Below, piece after piece: positions 51,558-59,993 of a stretch of DNA of 64,000 nt. Each line of letters begins with the position of its first letter. Position 1 is the first letter of the stretch. The notes beneath the pieces were generated by a model. The model worked only from the letters and a program-made list of their open reading frames with translations. It made no database searches and was not told the origin of the DNA. A program made the translations under genes and the position numbers. This stretch comes from Pseudomarimonas sp964350895 (GTDB taxonomy: Bacteria; Pseudomonadota; Gammaproteobacteria; Xanthomonadales; Xanthomonadaceae): the NCBI GenBank assembly GCA_964350895.1, contig CAYGMG010000001.1, positions 33,958 through 97,957 on the forward strand. The letters are read 5' to 3'.

Positions 51558-52751
51558 TCACGACCGAGGCAGGTTTCCCGGCCCGGTGCCGGGCGGGGTT
51601 TCCCCTGCTGAGGCCGGCGACGGCGCGTGCGCGGACGCTGCCGGTCTGCCCAGCCTTGATCGTCGGTACAGCAGGATAAGCAGCACGATGAAGCCGATCA
51701 GCGCCGCCACGAACGCCAACAGCAGCAGACCGCCAAGCGCCATCAGACCCATCAGCATGTCGATGCCGAGCACGCCGTAGCTGCGTTCGACCGGCCTGGT
51801 TGCCCAGCCGGAAAGATCGATGAACTGGGACAGCAGCAAGGCCAGCAGCGACACGGCGAATACGGCCAACCCAGCCTTGGCGATCCACGGCAACTCCGCT
51901 GCTGCCATCGCCGAGCCGCCAAGCCGAAAGAACGGCAGCGCGGCGAGTGCGACGATCACCCCCAGCCAGAGCAAGAGCAGGTCATGGAACTGGGTAAACA
52001 GCCACATGGGCGCCAGCAGGGCACCCACCCAGGGCTTCTGATACGGCGCCAGCCGCTCGACCCAGAAGTCGCACAGGCCAACCCACGGACTGGCGGTCAC
52101 CTGCGGCTGTGCGCAGCCCAGAGTGTGCAGGAGCTGCTCGGCGCTGACGCCACCTAGCAGTGGCGTGCCGAAGGCCAGACAGAAGACGATCAGCCCGGCG
52201 AGCAGCGCCCACAGCAACACGCCCAGCGCCGCCCAGAACAGTCCTTCGGCCATCAGCCGCTGGCTGAGGGATTGCTGCGCTTGCTGCAGTGCCTCGGCCT
52301 GCTCGCGCTCTCTCTGCCGCACCCACTGCGCCTGCTGCGCCGCGAACGACAGCGCGCGACCAGCCGGCTCGGCGACGCCGCTCACCTCCTGATCCCGATC
52401 CTTGGGACGCACACGGGGCGCCCGCGGACTTCGGTCATTCTTGATGCTCAGAGCCAGCAGGGCCGCCCAGACCAGCAGCAGCGCCCAGGCCTGTTCCAGC
52501 AGGACGAAGCCGGATTCCAGCGGCGGCATCGCCGCAAGCCACGGCGCCAGACGCCCTGCGAGCAGGCTGGCGAATCCGCCGCAGCCGCTGCCCGGGGAGC
52601 CCAATCGGCCTGCGCAGCCCAGTGCGCCCAGCCCGAACTCGGCGACGCTGGGACCGAACAGGACCATCAACGCCGAAAACCCCAGCATTCCGTAAGCCAG
52701 CACGCGGGTTCGCAGACTCACCGATCCGGTTGTGCCATCAGCAAGCCGCAT
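51558..52751 (-). CDS. polytopic membrane protein, unknown function
   Basis: 397 residues; not recognised. About eight predicted transmembrane stretches: two or three near the N-terminus, then after a charged cytoplasmic loop (about 105-165, with a Gln/Ala-rich AQQAQWVRQREREQAEALQQAQQSL coiled coil) five or six more. It ends with a Pro/Ala/Gly-rich tail. ATG 52751 opens with RLADGTTGSV. No neighbour suggests a role. Confidence 0.65.
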   Translation of the reverse strand: MRLADGTTGSVSLRTRVLAYGMLGFSALMVLFGPSVAEFGLGALGCAGRLGSPGSGCGGFASLLAGRLAPWLAAMPPLESGFVLLEQAWALLLVWAALLALSIKNDRSPRAPRVRPKDRDQEVSGVAEPAGRALSFAAQQAQWVRQREREQAEALQQAQQSLSQRLMAEGLFWAALGVLLWALLAGLIVFCLAFGTPLLGGVSAEQLLHTLGCAQPQVTASPWVGLCDFWVERLAPYQKPWVGALLAPMWLFTQFHDLLLLWLGVIVALAALPFFRLGGSAMAAAELPWIAKAGLAVFAVSLLALLLSQFIDLSGWATRPVERSYGVLGIDMLMGLMALGGLLLLAFVAALIGFIVLLILLYRRSRLGRPAASAHAPSPASAGETPPGTGPGNLPRS

Positions 52752-52914
52752 GCAAGCGAACCGGGGAGCGCAGATAGCGCATTACAGCCGACATCCGCCC
52801 AGCGGTCCATCTGCTTGCACGCCGCTCAACGCACGGTTTGGGTGCAAGCGCATGTGGTGTCTGCGGAGGCACTGCGCGGCCTCGGCAGCCGGTCGCCCCG
52901 CGCGAGCTCTGGAC

Positions 52915-53172
52915 CTATCCAGCGGCGACCAGCTCCAGGCGCTCACCGCTGACCCGAAACGACAGTCCGCGGCGGCCGGGGCGACCACCCTCCAACGCCC
53001 AGATCTCGAACGGCCTGCTGGCGTGCAGCCAAGCGCGCAGCCGCCGGCCGCCCTCGATCAGATGCAGCACCGCCCTGCCCCCGCCCAGATCCTCGATGCG
53101 GAACAGGATCAGCTTGCGCCGGCCGAGCTTGAGCAGGTTGCCGTAGCGTTCGATATAGCGTTCGATCTGCAT
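52915..53172 (-). CDS. small uncharacterised protein
   Basis: 85 residues from ATG 53172, where GGGAGGAACC gives a strong ribosome site; the longer 106-residue frame starts before it. Basic and beta-rich, with no signal peptide or cysteine. Not recognised. Confidence 0.6.
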   Translation of the reverse strand: MQIERYIERYGNLLKLGRRKLILFRIEDLGGGRAVLHLIEGGRRLRAWLHASRPFEIWALEGGRPGRRGLSFRVSGERLELVAAG

Positions 53173-53460
53173 GGTTCCTCCCTGAACACCACTACGCAGT
53201 GCAGGCCGCAGTAGACGCAACGGTAGCCGCAGCACCCGAACGAAAACGTTAAGTGCAGATGACCGTTGTCGACGGTTCAGGCTGGGCTGTTCAACCAGGC
53301 AAGGCAGCGCTCGCGTGTTCCGCCCGCGACGGGACTCAGGCGCCCGCCGCGCCGAGCTGGAATCCGATCAGCCAGCAGTACAGCAACCAGAGCTGCAGGG
53401 GACGCATCGCAGCGCTTCGAGCGCGCCCGGAAATCGACGCCGGCCGCGCCAGCAATCCGC

Positions 53461-54855
53461 TCATGGCTGCACCAGCGGCCGTCCGCGCGGCGGCCACGCC
53501 CAGCCGGCCAGTGCCAGCAGCAGCACCGGCAGGCTCAGCGGCAGCAGCAGCTTCCAGAGCAGCGACACGCCGTGATCCGGGGCGCCGATCAGGGCCGCAA
53601 TCACCCCGATCAGGACCAGGGCCATGCCGGCGTAAAGCAGGAAGCCGGACAGTGCCGAGCTGCGCCGCGCCAGCGGCAGCAGGGCGCAGGCAAGCAGCAG
53701 CGACCACAGCGCCACGGCAAGCGGGAAAACCGCCGCCCACCCATCGTTGGCGCGAAACACCAGCAATCCGCAGATCAGCACGACCGGCAGGGCCAGGCGA
53801 TAGCCGGTGGTCAGCAGCAGCATCCTGGTCAGCTGCCACCAGCTGCCGCCGGGCAGGCTGACGCCCGGCAGCAGGGCGGCCTCGGCGAGCCCGTCGCCGT
53901 CGTCGCGCCAAAGCTGTCGCAGGCGACTGATCAGGGTCAGCGGCACCGCCAGTGCCCAGACCCCGAGCAGGATGCTCAGACCGTGACTGGGACCACTGCG
54001 AGACGGGTCCTCGGAGAACGCCAGCGCTGCAAGGAATCCAATGGCGATAAGCATCCAGGCGCTGCCCGCCAGATAGTTGCGCCAGCCCAAGGGCGCCATC
54101 GGCCCGCAGAGCAGGACCGACAGCGCCAGCAGCGGTCGCTGCGGCCCTGCATCGGCGGGCAGGCGTGCGTGCTGGCGACTGACCCAGTGCGCGGTCGGAT
54201 CGCTGCTCGCGCTGGGACTGCGGCCGCCGGCTGATCCGCGCTCGGCCATGGCGATGACCTGGGGCACATTCCAGCCACGGATCGCAGCCGCGTGCATCAG
54301 CCGCCGCCAGCGCCGCTGCCCGACCGCCAGCAGCACGACCACCACGGCCCACAGCCCGTAGAACAGGGCCTCGGGGCCGGGCAACACCTCACGCAGGTAC
54401 GGCGCGGCAAACATCGGCACCACGCTGATCAGCACCAGCAGGATCACGCCCACCGTCGGCGTCACCATCAGATAGACCAAGGCCGAGGACAGTGCCAGCC
54501 ACTGGGTCAGCAGCGCCCAGCCCGGGGACGCATCCAGGGCGAGAAACAGCAGGGCCGGCAGGCCGGTTCCGACAACCGCCAGCAGGACAGCCGCGGCTTC
54601 GACGCTGCGCCGCGCGCCGGGCAGCTGCAGGGACTCAGCATGCTGTTGCAGCTGCCACAGCCGGGACAGGAACAGCAGCCAGCCCATCCAGCCGGCAAAT
54701 GCGAGAACAAAGGCCACCGCTACACCGGCCTTGTCAGGGTCGGCAAGGCGCAGCAGGACCGCCGACAGCGCCAGCAGAACGAGATAGAAGCACCAGAAGA
54801 ACAGCGCGCCGCGCAGACGCAGCGTGGCGCGCAGGGTGCCGAGCAGGGCGCTCAC
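53461..54855 (-). CDS. ABC transporter membrane subunit (partner of the downstream-listed ATPase)
   Basis: 464 residues with about 11-12 hydrophobic helices and a central ~60-residue polar loop (about 190-250). Its start overlaps the end of the ATPase gene (54852-54855), so the two are translationally coupled. This pairing, together with the GntR regulator upstream, is the standard layout of small YtrA-controlled ABC cassettes. It is not assigned to a named permease family. The overlapping frame 53336-54352 is a shadow. Confidence 0.75.
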   Translation of the reverse strand: MSALLGTLRATLRLRGALFFWCFYLVLLALSAVLLRLADPDKAGVAVAFVLAFAGWMGWLLFLSRLWQLQQHAESLQLPGARRSVEAAAVLLAVVGTGLPALLFLALDASPGWALLTQWLALSSALVYLMVTPTVGVILLVLISVVPMFAAPYLREVLPGPEALFYGLWAVVVVLLAVGQRRWRRLMHAAAIRGWNVPQVIAMAERGSAGGRSPSASSDPTAHWVSRQHARLPADAGPQRPLLALSVLLCGPMAPLGWRNYLAGSAWMLIAIGFLAALAFSEDPSRSGPSHGLSILLGVWALAVPLTLISRLRQLWRDDGDGLAEAALLPGVSLPGGSWWQLTRMLLLTTGYRLALPVVLICGLLVFRANDGWAAVFPLAVALWSLLLACALLPLARRSSALSGFLLYAGMALVLIGVIAALIGAPDHGVSLLWKLLLPLSLPVLLLALAGWAWPPRGRPLVQP

Positions 54856-55730
54856 TCCACCACCTCGACGAACAGGTCCTCAAGTCCGAGACGATCCAGC
54901 TGCACAGCGCCCTCGCGCAGCGGCGCCGGCCACTGCTCGCGGACGTCGAGGCTGAGCAGCACGCGCATCCCCTGATCGACCGAGCCGCGCCGACGCAGCT
55001 CGCCCGGCAAGCGCTCGGGCATCTGCAGCGCCAGCGCGGGTGGCAGCTGGACGCTCGCGTAGCGCTCCTTCATGCCGTCCAGTTCGCCCTCGACCAGAAA
55101 CCGGCCACGGTCCAGGAAGGCGACGTGCGAAGCCACGCGCTCCAGGTCGGACAGGATGTGGGTCGAGAACAGCACCGTAGCCCCGCTGTCGCTGGCCAGC
55201 ATGGCGATCTCGCGCAGCAGGTCGCGACGCGCCAGCGGATCCAGCGCCGCGGCGGGCTCGTCCAGCACCAGCAGCTCGGGGCGCGCGGCCAGGGCGCGAA
55301 TCAGGGCCAGGCGCTGGCGCTCGCCGGGGCTGAGCTGATCCATGCGCTGCTTGCCGTCAAGCTCCCAGCGCCTCATCAGGCTGTCGGCAAGCGACGGGTC
55401 CCAGTGCGGGTAGAAGCGACTGACAAAAGCCAGCATGTCGGCCGCGCGCAGCCAGCCCAGCGCATTGGGCTGCTGCGGCACATAGGCAAGCCGCGCCTTG
55501 GCCGCATCGCCCAGTGCCTGACTGGGCTCGCCGAACACCCGGCACTCGCCACCATCCTGCTCGATCAGGCCAAGCAGGCAGCGCATCAGGGTCGACTTGC
55601 CGGCGCCGTTGCGGCCAATCAGGCCCAACACCTGGCCTGCAGGCAGCTGGAAATCGATACCGTCGAGCACGCACTTGCTGCCGAAGCGCTTGCTCAGTCG
55701 GCTGGCCGACAAGGGAGTGGCCTGGCTCAT
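54852..55730 (-). CDS. ABC transporter ATP-binding protein
   Basis: 292 residues. Walker A GRNGAGKST, Q-loop VPQQPNALGWL, signature LSPGERQRLALIRALA, Walker B LLVLDEPAAALDPLARR and H-loop STHILSDLERV. The C-terminal ~70 residues are the extra regulatory tail common in CcmA/YtrB-type ATPases. The start is 1 nt from the regulator stop and the end overlaps the permease start. Probable three-gene operon under GntR control; substrate unknown (antibiotic or envelope-stress export is typical of this class). Confidence 0.93.
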   Translation of the reverse strand: MSQATPLSASRLSKRFGSKCVLDGIDFQLPAGQVLGLIGRNGAGKSTLMRCLLGLIEQDGGECRVFGEPSQALGDAAKARLAYVPQQPNALGWLRAADMLAFVSRFYPHWDPSLADSLMRRWELDGKQRMDQLSPGERQRLALIRALAARPELLVLDEPAAALDPLARRDLLREIAMLASDSGATVLFSTHILSDLERVASHVAFLDRGRFLVEGELDGMKERYASVQLPPALALQMPERLPGELRRRGSVDQGMRVLLSLDVREQWPAPLREGAVQLDRLGLEDLFVEVVE

Positions 55731-55731
55731 C

Positions 55732-56115
55732 TCATTTCTCCATCAGTTGGCGCAGGCGCGCGAGCACCTTGTCGCCGGGAAGTTCAAGCTCGTGCGCGCG
55801 CTGCGCGGCTTCGCGCAGCAGCGGCTCGAGCTGGGAAAGTCGTTCGGACAGCGGCTGCGCCCGGCGCACGCTGCCGGCCACGACCATGCCCTTGCCGCGC
55901 AGCCGCTCCAGCACGCCTTCGGTTTCCAGCTGGCTGTAGGCCTTGGACACGGTCATCGGATTGATCGCATGCGCGGCGGCCACCTCGCGCACGGAAGGCA
56001 GTGCCTGCCCCGCCTGCAGCTGCCCACCGGCCACCAGACGACGGACCTGGTCGGCGATCTGCCGATAGATCGGCTCTGGAAGGCTGGGTTGAATGCGAAG
56101 CAGCTGTGCGTCCAT
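55732..56115 (-). CDS. GntR-family (YtrA-type) repressor
   Basis: 127 residues from ATG 56115. N-terminal winged helix (EPIYRQIADQVRRLVAGGQLQAGQALPSVREVAAAHAINPMTVSKAYSQLETEGVLERLRGKGMVV) with the short C-terminal dimerisation tail of the YtrA subfamily, lacking a large ligand domain. It sits first in the operon and should autoregulate it through the palindrome just upstream. Confidence 0.93.
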   Translation of the reverse strand: MDAQLLRIQPSLPEPIYRQIADQVRRLVAGGQLQAGQALPSVREVAAAHAINPMTVSKAYSQLETEGVLERLRGKGMVVAGSVRRAQPLSERLSQLEPLLREAAQRAHELELPGDKVLARLRQLMEK

Positions 56116-56137
56116 GTGTATCAGTAGACCAATACAC
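56116..56137. promoter_or_regulatory. operator of the GntR/ABC operon
   Basis: A perfect inverted repeat GTGTAT-N10-ATACAC directly adjoins the GntR start codon. A leaderless or very short-leader mRNA starting inside it would be shut off by repressor binding. Autoregulation by the adjacent GntR protein is inferred; the spacing fits a winged-helix dimer. Confidence 0.75.
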
Positions 56138-56275
56138 TTGATCGATGTCAACGACTTCCTGTCACCGCGCCGGGGCGCACTCCGCAGCCCTGGTTCACAG
56201 TGCAGCCAGCCACCCTGCCGTGAACTGCCGCGAAAAGGCACACTGTCGCAAGCCGCCCAAGGAGAATCCGAAGCG

Positions 56276-57529
56276 ATGGACACGCAACCCCATGTGGTGA
56301 TTGTCGGCGGCGGCTTTGCCGGACTGTGGGCGACCCGGGGCCTTGCCCGCGCCCCGCTCCGCATCACCCTGATCGATCGCTGCAACCACCACCTGTTCCA
56401 GCCCCTGCTTTACCAGGTGGCCACCGCCGGGCTGTCGGCGCCCGACATCGCCGCTCCGCTGCGCCACATCCTGCGCCGCCAGCGCAACGTGACGGTGCTG
56501 CTCGACGAGGTCACCGACATCGAGCGCGCGCAGCGACGGATCGTGCTGCGCGACGGCGCGCCCCTCGACTACGACTACCTGCTGCTGGCCAGCGGCGCGA
56601 CCCACGCCTACTTCGGCCACGACGACTGGGCGCCGTTCGCACCCGGCCTGAAGACCCTGGATGACGCCTTCGACCTGCGCCGCCGTCTGCTGCTGGCCTT
56701 CGAGCGCGCCGAAGCCGAGGACGATCCAGCGCGCCGCGCTGCCCTGCTGAGCTTTGTCATCGTCGGCGCCGGCCCTACCGGCGTGGAGCTGGCCGGCACC
56801 CTGGCCGAGATCGCCCGGCACACCCTGAACCAGGAGTTTCGTCGCATCGATCCGCGCTCGGCAAGGGTGATCCTCGCCGAAGCCGGCCCGCGCGTGCTGC
56901 CCTCCTTTCCGGAGTCGCTGTCCGAGGCGGCGCGCCGCCAGCTGACGCGCCTTGGCGTGGAAGTGCGTACCGGCGCAGCGGTCGCACGGATTGACGCCGA
57001 CAGCGTACTGCTGGGTGAGGAGCGCATCGCCACCCACAGCGTGGTCTGGGCTGCCGGCGTCGCCGCCTCTGGCCTGGGACGCAAGCTCGACGCAGAGCTC
57101 GATCGTGCCGGCCGGGTCAAGGTCGCGGCCGATCTCAGCCTTGCGGGCGATCCGCATGTCTTCGTCGCCGGCGATCTGGCATCGGTCAGCCAGCAGGGCA
57201 AGCCGGTGCCTGGCGTCGCCCCGGCCGCCAAGCAAATGGGCCGACATGTGGCCCGCGCGATCGGCAAGCGTCTCGCCCAGCGCCCGGCTCCCGCCTTTCG
57301 CTATCGCGATTTCGGCAACCTCGCCACCATCGGCCGCATGGCTGCGGTAGTCGATCTGCACGGTCTGCGCGTGTCCGGCCTGCTGGCCTGGTGGTTCTGG
57401 CTGGCGGCCCACGTGTTCTTCCTGATCGGATTCCGCAACCGGCTGGTGGTGCTGATCAACTGGGCCTGGTCCTACTGGACCTACCAGCGCAACGCGCGAA
57501 TCATCATCGGCCAGCGCGACGAAGGCTGA
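56276..57529 (+). CDS. ndh: type II NADH dehydrogenase (NDH-2)
   Basis: 417 residues from ATG 56276 (AAGGAG about 12 nt upstream). A single-subunit flavoprotein that passes electrons from NADH to quinone without pumping protons. FAD site VVIVGGGFAGLWATRGLA at the N-terminus, NADH site FVIVGAGPTGVELAGTLAE, quinone-side motif FVAGDLASV and PAAKQMGRH. A C-terminal amphipathic membrane anchor (LLAWWFWLAAHVFFLIGFRNRLVVLINWAWSYW) is typical of membrane-bound NDH-2. Divergent from the GntR operon. Confidence 0.94.
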   Translation: MDTQPHVVIVGGGFAGLWATRGLARAPLRITLIDRCNHHLFQPLLYQVATAGLSAPDIAAPLRHILRRQRNVTVLLDEVTDIERAQRRIVLRDGAPLDYDYLLLASGATHAYFGHDDWAPFAPGLKTLDDAFDLRRRLLLAFERAEAEDDPARRAALLSFVIVGAGPTGVELAGTLAEIARHTLNQEFRRIDPRSARVILAEAGPRVLPSFPESLSEAARRQLTRLGVEVRTGAAVARIDADSVLLGEERIATHSVVWAAGVAASGLGRKLDAELDRAGRVKVAADLSLAGDPHVFVAGDLASVSQQGKPVPGVAPAAKQMGRHVARAIGKRLAQRPAPAFRYRDFGNLATIGRMAAVVDLHGLRVSGLLAWWFWLAAHVFFLIGFRNRLVVLINWAWSYWTYQRNARIIIGQRDEG

Positions 57530-57578
57530 GCGCAGGCCAAGCTGCTACCCTGCGCGCCGCCCCGCGCCTGGCCTGACG

Positions 57579-58478
57579 ATGAGCCGAATCCTTACTCCGC
57601 TGCTGGATCGCGACACCCTCACCGCCCTGCTCGCCGCGCGCGACCGCGGCGAGGTCGCGCTGTCCTGCTCGCTCGATCTCGGCCGCAGCGAGGACGCGGT
57701 GGCGCTGGGGGCTTCGGGCTTCGTCTGGCGCAGCATGCAGTACCCGTGGCCCGTCCTGCCGCGCGAGCGCACCCTGCTGTACTGGAACGGCGAGGCCTTC
57801 GCGCCGGTGCAGCGCTTTGCCGGCTCCCTGATCAAGCTGATTCCGACCGCCTGGCAGGCGCCGACTTTCGAGATCGACGGGATCAAGATGCTGCCGACCT
57901 CCAAGATCTCGCCCTGGGACGACGCCGGGGCCAAGGTCGCGCTGATCGCCCCGCGCGGCAAACGCATCCTCGATACCTGCGGCGGCCTGGGCTATTACGC
58001 CGCATGGTGCCTTGCCGGCGGCGCGGCGCGCGTGGACAGCTTCGAGAAAAACCTTGACGTGCTCTGGCTGCGCCAGCTCAACCCCTGGTCTCCCGATGTC
58101 GATGACCCGGCACACGCCGGCCGCTTCTCGCTCGACCATGCCGATATCTCAACACACATCGATTCACTACCCGATGACACCTACGACGCGGTGATGCACG
58201 ACCCGCCGCGTTTCGGCATCGCCGGCGAGCTGTACTCGCAGGCTTTCTACAACCAGCTGGCGCGGGTTCTGCGCCGTGATGGCCGGCTGTTCCACTACAC
58301 CGGCGCGCCAAACGCCAAGACCAGCGGTCGCGACGTCCCCGGTGAGGTGATCAAGCGCCTGCAGCACGCCGGCTTCCACGCCGAGCGCCAGCTCGACGGC
58401 GTGCTGGCGATCCGCGAGGGCGGTCACGCTGGCGCTGGCCGGCATGGTGAAAGTGGCAGGCCCAGACAGCGCCGCTAA
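57579..58478 (+). CDS. class I SAM-dependent methyltransferase-like protein
   Basis: 299 residues. The Rossmann core has motif I RILDTCGGLGYYAAWCL, an acidic VDSFEKN and the catalytic-type DAVMHDPPRFGIAGELYS (DPPR, as in N-methyltransferases and archaeal-type homologues), then VLRRDGRLFHYTG. The N-terminal 120 residues include a ...EVALSCSLDLGRSEDAV segment shared with PUA/spermidine-synthase-like methyltransferases. A small basic Gly/Arg tail ends the protein. Substrate unknown; RNA is possible. 49 nt after ndh. Confidence 0.8.
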   Translation: MSRILTPLLDRDTLTALLAARDRGEVALSCSLDLGRSEDAVALGASGFVWRSMQYPWPVLPRERTLLYWNGEAFAPVQRFAGSLIKLIPTAWQAPTFEIDGIKMLPTSKISPWDDAGAKVALIAPRGKRILDTCGGLGYYAAWCLAGGAARVDSFEKNLDVLWLRQLNPWSPDVDDPAHAGRFSLDHADISTHIDSLPDDTYDAVMHDPPRFGIAGELYSQAFYNQLARVLRRDGRLFHYTGAPNAKTSGRDVPGEVIKRLQHAGFHAERQLDGVLAIREGGHAGAGRHGESGRPRQRR

Positions 58479-58586
58479 GCCCGGCAAGGGACGCTGCGAC
58501 CAGGCTGTCGGACGAACGGAGCCGGGCAGCCCTTGAGCTGCGAGCGCTGCGGGCGGAGAATCGAGACTCGCATCACGGAGGCCGAC

Positions 58587-59027
58587 ATGGGTCGCGCACT
58601 CTCGCTGATACTGGGGCTGATCTGCCTCGTGGGCGCGCTGTACACCGCCCACCGCTCGCTGGAGTTCCGCCAGTACGGGGAGGTTGTGCCGGGCGTGGTG
58701 GTCATGGAGCAGACGGCACCGGGACTGATGGCCGGCGGACTGAGCTACAGCCAGCGCCTGGTGGTCCGCTACACGCCGTTGGCAGGCGGCGAGCCGCTCG
58801 ATCTGCAGACCGGTTGGACCTCGAACTGGTTTACCTCGCCTGACGCAGGTGAGCCGGTCGAGGTGCGCTACCTGCCCGAGCACCCTGCACAGGCGCGGCT
58901 GGACAATCTGTTCCTTGATATCGTCGCGCCGCTCGGCCTGCTGGTGCTCAGCCTGGCCGCCCTGGCCGGCAGTCTCGGCCCTGCCTCGCACGGCTCCAGC
59001 CGCGTGCTCTGGCGCGGACGACGCTAG
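58587..59027 (+). CDS. DUF3592 membrane protein
   Basis: 146 residues from ATG 58587, with GGAG just upstream. Two helices (about 4-22 and 108-127) flank an extracytoplasmic beta domain (VVPGVVVMEQTAP...LVVRYTPLAGGEPLDLQTGW...PVEVRYLPEHPAQARLDN), as in DUF3592. Function unknown. The 18 codons before this ATG are a poor start choice. Confidence 0.8.
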   Translation: MGRALSLILGLICLVGALYTAHRSLEFRQYGEVVPGVVVMEQTAPGLMAGGLSYSQRLVVRYTPLAGGEPLDLQTGWTSNWFTSPDAGEPVEVRYLPEHPAQARLDNLFLDIVAPLGLLVLSLAALAGSLGPASHGSSRVLWRGRR

Positions 59028-59161
59028 CCCGCACAGGCAGGTCGTGAAGCACGAGTCGGTCACCACGGCACCGATTGGAGCACTCTCGAGCGCATCGGAC
59101 TTGGCCTTGAGTCTTTGCTCTGGTGCAATGCCCGGCCTGATCGAGCTCCCAACCGCCCGGA

Positions 59162-59911
59162 ATGCACTGCCGAATCGCTCTTCTCATCCTGCTGATCGTT
59201 GTTTCTCCGCTCGCCCGGGCGGCCCTGCACCAGTGCACCGACGCCACAGGCGCGACGCGCTACAGCGATCGGCCCTGCCCCGCTGCCGAGACTGTCGAGA
59301 TCCGTGATATCGACAGCGCGAGCGCCGCGCCGGCGCTGTCGCGGCATGCCCAGGCCCTGCCCGGCATCGACCCCAGCTGGCTGGATACGCCTGCGCATCT
59401 GACGGTTTCCGCGCGCTGTTTCGACAGCGAGTGCCGCTGCGGCGAATGGCAGTTCAGCCACCACGCCAACAGGGAGTATCGCCTGATCAATGCCCTGCGC
59501 GACCTGCCGGACGCCTGGGAGAGCTATCGCCGTCAGGCCGACGAAGTGTCGCGCTCGCCCGCTGCGATTGCCGACCTGGGCCGCCAGGCCGCACTGCGCG
59601 AGGCGGCCTGCGCGATCCGCGTCGAGCAGACCCTGATCGTCGAGCTGTTTCCGCAGATCGTTCCCGGCCACCGCGAGTCGCGAACCTCGGCACTGGAAGC
59701 CCAGGAGCGCGCCCAGCGTCCCTGCCCTCGCCCGGCCGATGGGCTGAGCGCGCGGCATCCCGCCTGGCAGGCCTTCCGCGACTGCGAGCAGCGCGCCCGG
59801 CAGGCGCTGTCCAGCTCGACATCCCTGCTCAGCCGCACGTCCCACGTGGACCGCGCGCTGGATGAAAGCTTGGCGCCGCTGGCCAAGGCGCGTCCGCAGC
59901 CGCTGTTCTAA
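59162..59911 (+). CDS. secreted DUF4124-domain protein
   Basis: 249 residues with a signal peptide (LLILLIVVSPLARA). The DUF4124 element at the mature N-terminus reads LHQCTDATGATRYSDRPCPA. The rest is a helical, Cys-containing region (VSARCFDSECRCGEW) of unknown role. DUF4124 proteins are common in Xanthomonadales envelopes; function unknown. Confidence 0.82.
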   Translation: MHCRIALLILLIVVSPLARAALHQCTDATGATRYSDRPCPAAETVEIRDIDSASAAPALSRHAQALPGIDPSWLDTPAHLTVSARCFDSECRCGEWQFSHHANREYRLINALRDLPDAWESYRRQADEVSRSPAAIADLGRQAALREAACAIRVEQTLIVELFPQIVPGHRESRTSALEAQERAQRPCPRPADGLSARHPAWQAFRDCEQRARQALSSSTSLLSRTSHVDRALDESLAPLAKARPQPLF

Positions 59912-59927
59912 GCTGACTCCTGCCATG

Positions 59928-59962
59928 CGCAAGCGGCCGGTGTTGGGCACCGGCCGCTTGCG
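59928..59962. terminator. bidirectional terminator-like hairpin
   Basis: A 15-bp perfect stem (59928-59942 with 59948-59962) with the 5-nt loop TTGGG lies between the convergent DUF4124 and VWA genes. No T-run, as at 45115-45141. Confidence 0.7.
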
Positions 59963-59993
59963 GGTCATGCAGGTTGTCGAAACGCGACCTGCG

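Noticed and set aside
53336..54352. 338-codon minus-strand frame inside the ABC permease
   Set aside because: Arg/Gly-rich shadow; the hydrophobic permease frame is coupled to the ATPase gene.
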